Origin: Paenibacillus sp. N3.4
Lineage (GTDB): Bacteria; Bacillota; Bacilli; Paenibacillales; NBRC-103111
Direction of reading: 5' to 3'
DNA length: 64,000 bases
Assembly: GCF_008017805.1 (NCBI RefSeq)
Contig: NZ_VRTT01000009.1
Location: 1 to 64,000 of the forward strand
This document shows positions 44,484-53,435 of the stretch, piece after piece (position 1 is the first letter of the stretch; every line of letters starts with the position of its first letter). A program made the position numbers and the translations under genes. The notes beneath the pieces are model-generated. The model worked only from the letters and a program-made list of their open reading frames with translations, made no database searches and had not been told where the DNA came from.

Positions 44484-45664
44484 AAAAAGGTAGTATTCTG
44501 GGCGCACTCATTTTACTAAGCACATTGCTCAGTGGATGCTGGGATCGGCATGAGCTTAATGACCTTGCCATTGCTGTTGGGCTTGGCTTTGACAGAAACG
44601 GAGATCAATTCAAAGTTACAACACAAATCGTTAATCCCAATGAAGTTGCCTCCAAAAAAGCAAGCGGCTACAGTACGCCAATTACAACCTTAACGGCAAC
44701 AGCAACTTCCACCTTAGAAGCAGTCAGAAAACTGACAACCTCGGCTCCCAGAAAAATTTTCTTGTCTCATATGCGCATTATTGTCATCGGAGAGGATCTT
44801 GCCCGCAGTGGTATTTCCGATGTCATGGATGGCATATCCAGAGATCATGAAATGCGCTCCGATTTCTATTTAATTGTCGCTAAAGGCACGACAGCCGAGA
44901 ACGTTTTGAAAATATTAACACCCATTGAACGAATTCCAGCTAACAAAATGTTTAAAACGTTGGAAACCTCTGAGAAATCTTGGGCACCTACTGTGAGTAT
45001 ACAACTGGACCGTTTCCTGTCTAATTTATCTAATCCAACCAGACAATCTGTCCTTACTGGCATCGTCATTAATGGGGACGTAAAGAAGGGAAAAACAAAA
45101 GAGAATTTAGGCAGAACAAATCCTCACGCAGTTTTGGCCTATTCCGGACTGGCGCTTTTTAAAGAAGACAAACTGTTAGATTGGATGAACGATCAGGAGA
45201 GCAAAGGCTATAACTACATTATGGGGAATGTCAGAAGTACAATTGGACACGTCACATGCCCTCAGGGCGGCACTATTGCTATGGAGGTTGTCCGGTCGAA
45301 TACCAAAGTGAAGGGCAAGGTTGTTTCTGGCAAACCTCAAATCGACATCAGTATCCATATAGAAGAAAACATAAGTGAAGTGCAATGCAAAATTGATCTT
45401 CTTGCTCCTGGTGCCATACATGAGCTTGAATTAATTAACGAACAGAACTTGAGGAGAATTGTCCTGTCTTCCATCAATAAAGCAAAAAAGAACAAGGCAG
45501 ATATTTTTGGTTTTGGTGACGCCATTGAGAGTGCCTCGCCAAAGCTTTGGACTCAAATTAAGGCAGATTGGGATACTCATTTTGCTGATTTACAAATCGT
45601 GATTCATCCTGATGTGCAGATTCGGCGCTTAGGCACGACGAATAACTCCATCATTGAGAGATAG
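44480..45664 (+). CDS. Spore germination receptor subunit C, lipoprotein (Ger(x)C)
   Basis: This lipoprotein subunit sits on the outer face of the spore inner membrane. The signal ends LLSGCWD, then RHELNDLAIAVGLGFDR, typical of the family. The 394-residue length is normal. GAAGGAGG precedes the ATG, inside the end of the A gene. Three or four domains typical of GerBC are expected. Confidence 0.95.
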   Translation: MKKGSILGALILLSTLLSGCWDRHELNDLAIAVGLGFDRNGDQFKVTTQIVNPNEVASKKASGYSTPITTLTATATSTLEAVRKLTTSAPRKIFLSHMRIIVIGEDLARSGISDVMDGISRDHEMRSDFYLIVAKGTTAENVLKILTPIERIPANKMFKTLETSEKSWAPTVSIQLDRFLSNLSNPTRQSVLTGIVINGDVKKGKTKENLGRTNPHAVLAYSGLALFKEDKLLDWMNDQESKGYNYIMGNVRSTIGHVTCPQGGTIAMEVVRSNTKVKGKVVSGKPQIDISIHIEENISEVQCKIDLLAPGAIHELELINEQNLRRIVLSSINKAKKNKADIFGFGDAIESASPKLWTQIKADWDTHFADLQIVIHPDVQIRRLGTTNNSIIER

Positions 45665-45677
45665 AGGAGTCCTGCGT

Positions 45678-45914
45678 ATGGCTTTGACAATTATTGGGGT
45701 CTTTGTTTTAACTATAGGCATTGCGGCGTTGGAAGTTCCTTACCTTCGTAGAAAGCAAATGACCAAAGAAATGTGGATCTTCTTCGTCATTTTAGGAGCA
45801 GGTTGCTTATTATGTATTTTGTTAGGAATGAGAGTACCTATCCCAAATCCTATGGATGTCATTACGATGATCTACAAGCCCATTAGCGATTTCGTATTCA
45901 CTATTCTACAATGA
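45678..45914 (+). CDS. Small two-helix germination receptor protein (D-subunit-like)
   Basis: The 78-residue product has two membrane helices (ALTIIGVFVLTIGIAAL and MWIFFVILGAGCLLCILLG). It lies between the C and B genes. Size, topology and location match the D subunits (such as GerKD and GerUD) that modulate receptor sensitivity. The ATG at 45678 follows GAGGAGT and is preferred over an upstream start overlapping gerC. Confidence 0.75.
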   Translation: MALTIIGVFVLTIGIAALEVPYLRRKQMTKEMWIFFVILGAGCLLCILLGMRVPIPNPMDVITMIYKPISDFVFTILQ

Positions 45915-45929
45915 GAGGGGATTCTTCAG

Positions 45930-47030
45930 ATGATTGAGAAAGGCAAGATTGGTGTTCATCAGTTCACGATACTGGCGATTTTGTTTACCATCGGAAGTTC
46001 CATTCTCATTACACCATCCGGTTTAGCCTATACCGCTAAAAAAGACGCCTGGATTGCCGCCATCGTAGGTAATCTTGCAGGACTTCTGTTGGTTCTCCTC
46101 TACCAAGCTCTTAATTCGCGATTCCCAGAGAAGTCGATAGCTGCTCAACTCGAAGAAGTCATGGGGAAATGGTTTGGAGGGATAGTCTCTTTCCTTTACT
46201 TTTGCTTTTTCTTTATCCTCGCAGCACTTGTTCTCAGGAATATCGGCGATTTTATTACGACCCAGGTCCTTGTCACCACGCCGCTGCAATTCGTTCATGC
46301 TTTCTTCTTATTGGTTGTCATTTTGGGTATTCGCAATGGTCTGGAACCATTCACTCGAACTGCCGAAATCTTCCTGCCTTGGGTGTTCATATTCTTTTTC
46401 CTCATGATCATTTTACTTCCAACCCAAATGAATCTGGACTATTTGCATCCTATCCTGGGATATGGATTTAAGCCTATCATCCGAGCGGCTGTTCCGTTGA
46501 TTGGAACGCCGTATATGGAACTCGTTGTTTTCCTCGTGATTTTTCCTTATCTCAACAAAACCAAAAAATTGCGCAAAGCCTTTCTTTTCGGTATTACCAT
46601 CGGTGGAACGTTAATTGCTATTATTTCTTTATTGTCCATCATCGTTTTAGGTGACGATCTTACAGCCAGACATATGTATCCAAGTTATAGTTTAGCAAAA
46701 AAAATAAACCTTGGAGGCTTTTTGGAACGATTAGAGGTCATTATGGCCGGTATTTGGTTTATTACGATCTACTTCAAGCTGACTTTATGTTTCTATGCCG
46801 CTACAATGACTTTAGGTGAGGCTTTCAAAATGAAGGAAGTGCGGCAATTGTATTTGCCTCTGGGGATGATCATGGTTGTTCTCTCCATTATCGCTTATCC
46901 CAATACAAGCTACTTTCTTCAATTCGCTTCCAAAATATGGGTGTTCTTCTCAAGCACGTTCGGTCTTTTCATTCCGCTTCTCTTACTAGTGATACCTATG
47001 CTAAGAAAAGCAGCTAAGTGGTTCAGTTAG
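45930..47030 (+). CDS. Spore germination receptor subunit B (endospore germination permease)
   Basis: This is the ligand-binding membrane subunit, of the APC amino acid transporter superfamily. The 366 residues have about ten membrane segments. Family phrases are GSSILITPSGLAYTAKKDAW and IGTPYMELVVFLVIFPYL. AGAGGGG precedes the ATG. It is the last gene of the A-C-D-B operon. The ligand cannot be read from sequence. Confidence 0.94.
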   Translation: MIEKGKIGVHQFTILAILFTIGSSILITPSGLAYTAKKDAWIAAIVGNLAGLLLVLLYQALNSRFPEKSIAAQLEEVMGKWFGGIVSFLYFCFFFILAALVLRNIGDFITTQVLVTTPLQFVHAFFLLVVILGIRNGLEPFTRTAEIFLPWVFIFFFLMIILLPTQMNLDYLHPILGYGFKPIIRAAVPLIGTPYMELVVFLVIFPYLNKTKKLRKAFLFGITIGGTLIAIISLLSIIVLGDDLTARHMYPSYSLAKKINLGGFLERLEVIMAGIWFITIYFKLTLCFYAATMTLGEAFKMKEVRQLYLPLGMIMVVLSIIAYPNTSYFLQFASKIWVFFSSTFGLFIPLLLLVIPMLRKAAKWFS

Positions 47031-47040
47031 CTGCCTCTAG

Positions 47041-47648
47041 TCACCCTATAAAAATCGATACCAGGCTGTGTGCCATGAAAAGCATAGAACCCCATTTTCT
47101 TTTAATGTACGTTCGACCACGAAACAATCGTGTTTTTATCGTAGTTACAGGAAGATTAACCTGCTTACTGATATCCTCGAGTGACATATCCAGAAAATAT
47201 TTATAAATGATTACAGCTTTGTATTTATCGGGTAAATCCTGAATCATTCGCTCCACTTGCTCCGCAGTTTCCAGGTCGATGAGATGCAGCTCAGGCGTTT
47301 TCTCAGGACTAGTCAGCTTCTCATAAAAAGGAAGAGATTCCATAAAGGGATGGGGATTCGTGTCTATAGATAACTCGTTCTTTTTTTACGCAAAAAGTCG
47401 ATTGCGACATTTTTTCCGATACTAAAAATCCAACTGGAGAAATTTTTAGTTGCATCAAATCGATGCGAATGCTGGTACGCCCGAAGGAAAGTCTCTTGAA
47501 CCACGTCTTCAGAATCCGATTTATTACGCAGCATGCGATAAGCTAATCGATATATTTTGTCCTTATAGAGCTCCAGAAGTCGGTTGAAGGCTTTCGAATC
47601 GCCTTGACTCCACATCGTTGCAAGCTGACTGTCGCTTAATTGCAGCAT
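47041..47648 (-). pseudogene. ECF RNA polymerase sigma factor, frameshifted
   Basis: This is an extracytoplasmic-function sigma factor. The first part (from 47648) holds region 2: YRLAYRMLRNKSDSEDVVQE, TFLRAYQHSHRFD and SSWIFSIGKNVAIDFLRKK. It then stops at 47364. Region 4 follows in another frame: IQDLPDKYKAVIIYKYFLD and LEDISKQVNLPVTTIKTRLF. One A missing from the minus-strand A7 run at 47381-47387 explains the break; adding it gives RKKKNELSIDTNPH. No anti-sigma gene is adjacent. A SigW-type promoter 10 kb away at 57449 is a candidate target. Confidence 0.9.
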
Positions 47649-47705
47649 CTTTATTCTCCCTTTTGGTCCTAACTAATCACTTTCTTTTATTCTACCAAAT
47701 CAAGA

Positions 47706-47732
47706 CAAAAAAAAGAAACCCTTTCAGGTTTC
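47706..47732 (-). terminator. Terminator of the 32-residue gene at 47746
   Basis: GAAACC and GGTTTC form the stem (47715-47732); eight or nine T residues follow on the minus strand. It lies 13 bases beyond the small gene's stop codon. Confidence 0.75.
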
Positions 47733-47745
47733 ACAAGCAAGGAAA

Positions 47746-47844
47746 TTATTTATTCAACTTAGATATTGATTCTGCTTTTTCTGAGCTGGCCACGACAATG
47801 AGTACCACGATTATGCCTAGTAATATGAACCCGCTGATCACCAT
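47746..47844 (-). CDS. Small single-pass membrane protein, 32 residues
   Basis: This reading frame is too short for usual gene callers. It starts ATG at 47844 with AAGGTG about 8 bases upstream and ends just before a clear terminator. The product is one hydrophobic helix (GFILLGIIVVLIVVAS) with a charged tail SEKAESISKLNK. It sits between the Ter locus and the ECF sigma gene. The terminator supports it as the last gene of the Ter transcript or an independent small gene. Confidence 0.6.
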   Translation of the reverse strand: MVISGFILLGIIVVLIVVASSEKAESISKLNK

Positions 47845-47930
47845 ATCGCGCACCTTCTTTTATAGATTATTCATCCATAATCCAAGATATGATGCGCAGC
47901 TTAATTTATTCGTGATTTTTCGCGGAAATA

Positions 47931-48953
47931 CTAGTTTCCTAGGTTCATAATGATTGACTTTTCGACATAGCTTGCCAGTATGTCATAGGTTGGTTTTTGA
48001 ACGCCCACGTGTTCGCCTAATATTGATTTAACAGCTAAGTAAGGAAAATTGATGCCAGATAAACAAGTCACATGCAAACCACCGGACATTCGCGGATTGA
48101 TTTCAAGCAATTTGGGCACACCCTTATTATATTTCACTTGAATGTTGTAGTTAAATGGAATTCGATATCTCGCTGCAACCTTATGCGCAATTTCAATGAG
48201 CTCTGGCACTTCTTCTAGGAGGCGCAGGCGTCCGCCTGCTTTGCGCCGCGGGACGACAGCAAGCAGTTCACCTGCTTCTGAGGCCAAGCAATCGATACTG
48301 TACTCAAAGCCCGGCAGTAACTCCATCACCATCAAATCATCAAAGCGCTCTACCGAAGAAAGAATTTGATAGACCTGATCTGTGGAGAGATATCGTTTAA
48401 TCGTACCGAATAAATCGCTTAAAGCGTCACGCTTGTTGCTGATGATGCGAAACCCCATGCCGCCTTCTGAGTTAGTCGGTTTGATGCAAACCTCATGACC
48501 CGCCTCAACGAGTTCCCCGTATGCTGTCATGAAGTCATCCGCTGTATTCACTACACGATAATCGGGAATGGTCATCAAGCTCGTTTGTTTCACCGATTCA
48601 TAAAATTTTTGCTTCTCCAGCAAGCTTTCCAGAAGTTCCAGATCGCGGCAAACGATTACCTTCGTTCCTAACTTTTCGAACAATTGAATATGCTTCGCGA
48701 TCGTATACATATGCAAACGCGGTATGAAGACATCGATACCATGTTCCGCACAGAAACCCAGAGCAAAGGTCAGGTATTCTTCTCCATCCAAAACAGGCTC
48801 TGTCTCTGCAACATCTGCTCCTTGCAGAGACATATGCGCACGATCCGGATGCGTAGCATAAATTTGAAATTGCCTACCGTCTTCATTATTACGTATGAAA
48901 TTCATATAGTGGAATGCAACAGAGAACCAACGATTAAACCATATTTTTGTCAT
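47931..48953 (-). CDS. ATP-grasp ligase of the Ter locus
   Basis: This predicted ATP-dependent carboxylate-amine or similar ligase has 340 residues. ATP-grasp features include EAGHEVCIKPTNSEGGMGFR (about 160-180), VMELLPGFEYSIDCLA and KLLEINPRMSGGLH near the C-terminus. It is the last enzyme gene of the stress operon and overlaps the HAD gene by four bases. In the Ter-associated gene sets described by comparative genomics, ATP-grasp enzymes are proposed to help make a nucleoside-like or peptide-like metabolite. Confidence 0.9.
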   Translation of the reverse strand: MTKIWFNRWFSVAFHYMNFIRNNEDGRQFQIYATHPDRAHMSLQGADVAETEPVLDGEEYLTFALGFCAEHGIDVFIPRLHMYTIAKHIQLFEKLGTKVIVCRDLELLESLLEKQKFYESVKQTSLMTIPDYRVVNTADDFMTAYGELVEAGHEVCIKPTNSEGGMGFRIISNKRDALSDLFGTIKRYLSTDQVYQILSSVERFDDLMVMELLPGFEYSIDCLASEAGELLAVVPRRKAGGRLRLLEEVPELIEIAHKVAARYRIPFNYNIQVKYNKGVPKLLEINPRMSGGLHVTCLSGINFPYLAVKSILGEHVGVQKPTYDILASYVEKSIIMNLGN

Positions 48954-49786
48954 GAGGGCTCCTTTATGAGAAGAAATTTGCTTATATCTGACTGTCTCTC
49001 TTGCACATACGCCATAATTTCGTCTGTTGCGAAAATGCCTGAGGCATCCGTGAATGTATACATAAATGTTGGATGAAGCTGTTCCTGACGAAATAATTCA
49101 CCATGTCTGGGTGCGATCGCGTAGTCCGCGAAATCTAACAAGACTTGATCCAAGAGCGAGTCCCCCGAAGCTACTACCTTCTGTTCCCCCGTTAATTGTT
49201 TAATATGTGCGACAGCATCCCTTTTATTAACGGCATGCGGCACAATGTAAACTTTTCTTCCCTGAATAGAAGTGTTCCATCCCATCTTCTGGAGCTCTTT
49301 GCCCATATCCACAACATCCTGAAGCGGCATCTTCGCTCTATCCACCACATGAGAAAAGAAGAGCTCATCACAATATCTCGAACCAATCACCCACTCTGGG
49401 CTTAGAACACGTCCCATGATGTTCTCCACGTCTTGAGCGGGAACACTTGATTCACTTCTGCGAGCTAAGATAGACGCGTGCCAATCCAGATCCGGCTTGC
49501 CCTGCACAATAATATTCCCACCATTACTGGTGACCGCATAGGCAGGCTTTAACATTTGGCTAAACAAATGTACCCTGGCATATTGGTCCAACGTTCGCGT
49601 CGTTACAGGGATGAATAGTAACTCTGTCATCAGCTTTTGCAGCATCTGATAAGATCGCAAGGACATGTAGGATTTGACTCTTCCATCTATCAGTTCGCTT
49701 GGGACAATCAGGTTGCCAAGCTCGGTTACACGCTCTAAAGGCTGAGAATAAATTAAGGTTTGATCGAGATCGCTGGCAAATATCAT
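48950..49786 (-). CDS. HAD family phosphatase of the Ter locus
   Basis: The 278-residue protein starts with HAD motif I, FASDLDQTLIYS. A Cof-type cap follows, then motif IV ASGDSLLDQVLLDFADYAIAP. It probably removes phosphate from a pathway intermediate. Four-base overlaps with the genes on each side show tight translational coupling. Confidence 0.88.
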   Translation of the reverse strand: MIFASDLDQTLIYSQPLERVTELGNLIVPSELIDGRVKSYMSLRSYQMLQKLMTELLFIPVTTRTLDQYARVHLFSQMLKPAYAVTSNGGNIIVQGKPDLDWHASILARRSESSVPAQDVENIMGRVLSPEWVIGSRYCDELFFSHVVDRAKMPLQDVVDMGKELQKMGWNTSIQGRKVYIVPHAVNKRDAVAHIKQLTGEQKVVASGDSLLDQVLLDFADYAIAPRHGELFRQEQLHPTFMYTFTDASGIFATDEIMAYVQERQSDISKFLLIKEPS

Positions 49787-50916
49787 TCGTTATCTCCCTT
49801 TACCGATTTGATAATGCCACAGCAGGAATATGTCAGACCCGGATATACTTCAACGGGTACTTGCCGATCTTCAGCTAAAAGAAGAATATGGCGTAAATTT
49901 GGATTATCCATGCGATCAACCAAAATGCGCCAAGGCACTCTGCGGAGCAGCACACGGGTTGTTTCTCCAACTCCGGGTTTAACCATATTGATATCGGCTA
50001 CTTTATACTCGGTTTGAATCTGCTGAATATCTTTCAACCCTTTCCATGTAACTGTAGGTGGCTGGAGGAGCAATTCCTGTGCTTGGCGCTGAGCTTCATT
50101 CGCTATGCCGGGAAAAAAGGGCACAATTTCAGCAATAAAATGATTGGAGAGATCTTGCTCTAACCATTCTTTATAATATTTGGCACCATGAAAATCGAAC
50201 GGACCGATCAGATCATCGCGCAAAACCGTGCGGCTCATTAAACCGGATACCGTTGAGTTCAAACAAGCGCTTGGGATTAGGAAATCCTCTCTCGTTCCGA
50301 ACATATCCGTACAATGACCTGGGTCAGCAAGTACAGCCAAATCATCATCAAGCTCAATCTCGTAATCCTGTTTAAATTGCTTGCATGCTTCAACAAGCAC
50401 TTTACGAATGGCTCCTTTGCCTGTCCAACCGTCCACAAACTGCAATCTAGATCCGGGATGCTTCTGTAGGATGTAGAAAAGGGCATTCACATCTATCCCT
50501 TTCCCTCGAATGATCGAAATACTATAGTGAGGCAATTCCCTGTTGTGTATATCCAGAAGGTAACGCTTAATCAGTATGCCTACCGGTGTTCCTGCTCTGG
50601 CAAGAGATACAAGAACGGTATCTCGCCCTTTTTTATGCAGGATTAACTCAGCAGTAGTACCGACGGCCAGCGCCACTTTGTCAGCGGAGACTTGGAGTGT
50701 TTCTTGGTACAGTTTCAAATAATCTGCCGTAGGCTGATACTCAACAGGAAGCATCTCAGAATAATGGGTTCCTGATTGAATCGCTCGTTCTCTGGCATCC
50801 GTTTGCTGTTCCAGCTTAATATCACTTAAATCCTTAAGCAGGAAAATCACATCCGAGGCTGGATAGCTCCCCAACTGTGTAGGCTTCCCTATTGGCTTAG
50901 TTCGCCAATCTGCCAT
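49783..50916 (-). CDS. StiP/Pelota-domain protein of the Ter locus
   Basis: The 377-residue protein resembles the family named cysteine protease StiP in domain databases (residues about 15-280, with VSLARAGTPVGILIKRYL and FVDGWTGKGAI). A C-terminal Pelota-type RNA-binding domain (about 305-370, VPWRILVDRMDNPNLRHILL) follows. VSLARAG and VDGWTGKG resemble a phosphoribosyltransferase fold more than a protease. It is always found with Ter-linked biosynthetic genes in the sets I recall. It overlaps the PRTase gene by 28 bases. Confidence 0.82.
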   Translation of the reverse strand: MADWRTKPIGKPTQLGSYPASDVIFLLKDLSDIKLEQQTDARERAIQSGTHYSEMLPVEYQPTADYLKLYQETLQVSADKVALAVGTTAELILHKKGRDTVLVSLARAGTPVGILIKRYLLDIHNRELPHYSISIIRGKGIDVNALFYILQKHPGSRLQFVDGWTGKGAIRKVLVEACKQFKQDYEIELDDDLAVLADPGHCTDMFGTREDFLIPSACLNSTVSGLMSRTVLRDDLIGPFDFHGAKYYKEWLEQDLSNHFIAEIVPFFPGIANEAQRQAQELLLQPPTVTWKGLKDIQQIQTEYKVADINMVKPGVGETTRVLLRRVPWRILVDRMDNPNLRHILLLAEDRQVPVEVYPGLTYSCCGIIKSVKGDNE

Positions 50917-52304
50917 TGTTCAGTCTCCTTCCATGTGTAAGTTTGTGGGGAGAAAAAGACAAAATTGATGTGTTGAAGGTTCAACGTATGAAGAATTTCG
51001 AGTAATGCATGCAAGGCTTGAAAATCTGCTTCTCTTTCGAAAAATAAATAAATATCATCATATAAGCCTGGTGGAATGTTATATAAGAAATGAGTCACTT
51101 CTGGGTCTTCGGGAGACGGGTACGGATATCCGACTTGAACGGCATAGTTTTCTGTCTCAAGCGTGTGAATTGGACTTCTGGTCGTCGACTGATAACTGAC
51201 GCCTTCCCCCATTTCTGCTGCTATGCGCATCGGAATGTACATAAACTCGCCTGTCCCTACACATAACGTCTTGTTGCCGATACGTGTCTGCTTTACATGC
51301 GCTGCTGCTTGGGATATCGCTTTGCCAAACTCTTCCCGATCCTCTGGAACAAGACCAAATCGGCCGCTGTGCCGCAAAAAGGGGCGTTGATTACCTTCAT
51401 CGACATGTTTAAACCACTGATCAACATACATGAAGCGAATGGATCCTGTTTGCTTTTTGGCCGAAATGCTTGGAGTGGAGCGGATTAGATCTTCGGATGA
51501 ACCGGATACAGCCACTTCCCCTTTAACCAGCGAAAGCACATGAATCTCAATCCCCAGTTCCCGCTCCATATGGAGAAACTGCTGGTGATCCTCCTGCGTT
51601 CTCCAATCCAGCAAAGCAAGAATATAATATCTTCTCTTTGGAAATTTCATTTGGATATCACGAATGATATTAAGTGAGGTTTTTCCTGTTGTCAGCTCGT
51701 CATCAACCAATACAACCATTTCTGGATAAGTTAGGATCCGCGGATCTGCTGCATAACAATAATGTGCCGTGGCGTGAGAATGCTCTTCACTAAAATGAAT
51801 GATCGATTCTGATTCGTCAATGATTTCACGCGTCGTATGAATGTAGCTGCTATTAGCTCCAAAGGTTTGAAAAGCAGCATGTCCAATTGCCGTTGCTGTT
51901 TCTGCAAATCCAATAAACGCAGCCGATTGGGGCAGAGATAAATGGTGCGACATAATTTCTTTGTAGGCCGTTTCTGCTTGAGCGGGATCAATAATACCTT
52001 GAATCGCCAGTTCGATTAAATGCTGTGGCATATTTCCTTCTAATGATTGTTGCAAGAGCAGTGCCAAGGAGGCTCCGCTTAATAGGGACGTGTAGGGATT
52101 TACCGGAATATGTTTACCGAGTACTTTACTCACAAATAGAAACGAACGTTTCTTATTGATTCTGGCTGCCATGGCAAATAAGCAATCAAGTGGTATTTCG
52201 TAGGGGTTTGAGGTCGTGCGAACTTGAAGTTCTAAGCAATCTGCGATCTTATACGTACGCTCGGTCATGCGCGGATAATAATTCGATATAGGTTTGTTTT
52301 TCAT
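50889..52304 (-). CDS. Phosphoribosyltransferase with TRSP domain
   Basis: The 471-residue enzyme is predicted to handle a phosphoribosyl group. The PRPP loop MVVLVDDELTTGKTSLNIIR lies near residue 197-215. The C-terminal TRSP domain is marked by GTGEFMYIPMRIAAEMGE and the name-giving STTRSPI. GGGGTG lies four bases before the ATG at 52304; the gene starts inside the end of the lyase gene (56-base overlap). A later ATG at 52268 is less well supported. It is a core member of the Ter-linked nucleoside-like pathway. Confidence 0.88.
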   Translation of the reverse strand: MKNKPISNYYPRMTERTYKIADCLELQVRTTSNPYEIPLDCLFAMAARINKKRSFLFVSKVLGKHIPVNPYTSLLSGASLALLLQQSLEGNMPQHLIELAIQGIIDPAQAETAYKEIMSHHLSLPQSAAFIGFAETATAIGHAAFQTFGANSSYIHTTREIIDESESIIHFSEEHSHATAHYCYAADPRILTYPEMVVLVDDELTTGKTSLNIIRDIQMKFPKRRYYILALLDWRTQEDHQQFLHMERELGIEIHVLSLVKGEVAVSGSSEDLIRSTPSISAKKQTGSIRFMYVDQWFKHVDEGNQRPFLRHSGRFGLVPEDREEFGKAISQAAAHVKQTRIGNKTLCVGTGEFMYIPMRIAAEMGEGVSYQSTTRSPIHTLETENYAVQVGYPYPSPEDPEVTHFLYNIPPGLYDDIYLFFEREADFQALHALLEILHTLNLQHINFVFFSPQTYTWKETEQWQIGELSQ

Positions 52305-53352
52305 TTAGCACCCCATAAATTTGTGATCGTACTAGAATGCGTCTAGCCCAGTTCAAATGAGGTTTGATTTCATTCATTTTATTGGCATATTCGCTCTTGA
52401 GAACACCATGATCCCCATTGTTGTTCGTAAGGATGCTTGTCGCATCCATATACTCCTCATGGGTCACGGCATATAGCGACTGAACCGATTTAATATGCGT
52501 GGGATGGATAATTGTTTTGCCGATGATTCCGTTCTCTTTGTCCATCATCGCTTCACGAATCAACCCTTTGAGTGGGAAATACTCCCATACGGGTCCAGAT
52601 ATCGTATAGGATGAATCCACTCGCCCAAACAAATTGATAATATCCGCGATGCAATCTCGAATAGGTGCGATATCATAAATGGTCATATGGGCGCTTCGTC
52701 TTAAACCGAATAAGCTGGAGAAATCTGTCGCTCCAATTCTCACGTTCAATACAAGATCTTTATACTGATCAAGGATGGTTTTAATCGACTGCAGTGTATG
52801 AGTTCGGCTTTCTTTATAAATGACTTCACGAGATTCCAAAATAGGAAGGCCGTAAAGCGTAGGTGTTGATGGCAGCTTCTCATCGTTATAATTTTCTAGA
52901 ACTTGAAAATAAGCTGCACCATTGTCCACTGTGAATTTCGGAAAAACAAATCCGGTCAGCAGCATGACGTTATCCATTAATCTTTCAATAAGTTGATTTA
53001 GTTGGTTCACGCTTCTTACTCGAATGAATAATAAAGGAAGATTTTCACTCTGAATAATGCCGAGTTCCAAGTAGGAAGCTAATTTATTCATTTGACTTAA
53101 AAGGGACTCTTCTGCGTCATAAATCTCATTCTCGCCAACCGCGTCTTCCAGGTCGAGAACGACAGACACGAGTCCTTCCCATTTACCGAAAGCAATATCT
53201 TCGGCAAACGTGGGACGTGTTGCAGGCATGTACAGTGCTGCACCCACAGAGCAAGCCAGTATTTCTTTGTTGGAATGGTTATAGAAGGAAGTGGGAGAGA
53301 TATGAAATAAAGCATTTTCTTCATCTGCCGATAAATAATTAAAATATCTCAG
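52249..53352 (-). CDS. HpcH/HpaI aldolase/citrate-lyase-like enzyme, probable CTG start
   Basis: This is a C-C lyase or aldolase of the CitE-like TIM-barrel family (LYMPATRPTFAEDI, VVLDLEDAVGENE, KIGATDF-like RIGATDFSSLFGL). The first conventional start is a GTG at 53247, but the frame stays open for 35 more codons with sensible sequence RYFNYLSADEENALFHI up to a CTG at 53352. AGGAGG lies seven bases before that CTG, and family members start M-R-Y-F in my recollection. I therefore annotate 367 residues from CTG, or an ATG misread at that base. Confidence 0.82.
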   Translation of the reverse strand: MRYFNYLSADEENALFHISPTSFYNHSNKEILACSVGAALYMPATRPTFAEDIAFGKWEGLVSVVLDLEDAVGENEIYDAEESLLSQMNKLASYLELGIIQSENLPLLFIRVRSVNQLNQLIERLMDNVMLLTGFVFPKFTVDNGAAYFQVLENYNDEKLPSTPTLYGLPILESREVIYKESRTHTLQSIKTILDQYKDLVLNVRIGATDFSSLFGLRRSAHMTIYDIAPIRDCIADIINLFGRVDSSYTISGPVWEYFPLKGLIREAMMDKENGIIGKTIIHPTHIKSVQSLYAVTHEEYMDATSILTNNNGDHGVLKSEYANKMNEIKPHLNWARRILVRSQIYGVLNEKQTYIELLSAHDRAYV

Positions 53353-53380
53353 ACCGATTCCTCCTTCTTTGGTTTAAGAA

Positions 53381-53407
53381 ACAATCCCTCCACAAAGGAG
53401 GGATTGT
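53381..53407 (-). terminator. Hairpin between terC and the lyase gene
   Basis: ACAATCCCTCC and GGAGGGATTGT form an 11-bp perfect stem with a 5-base loop; TTTCTT follows on the minus strand. It is probably a partial terminator lowering expression of the biosynthetic genes relative to the Ter genes. Confidence 0.7.
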
Positions 53408-53435
53408 CATAGTGATGCCCATGTGGCTATTTAAA

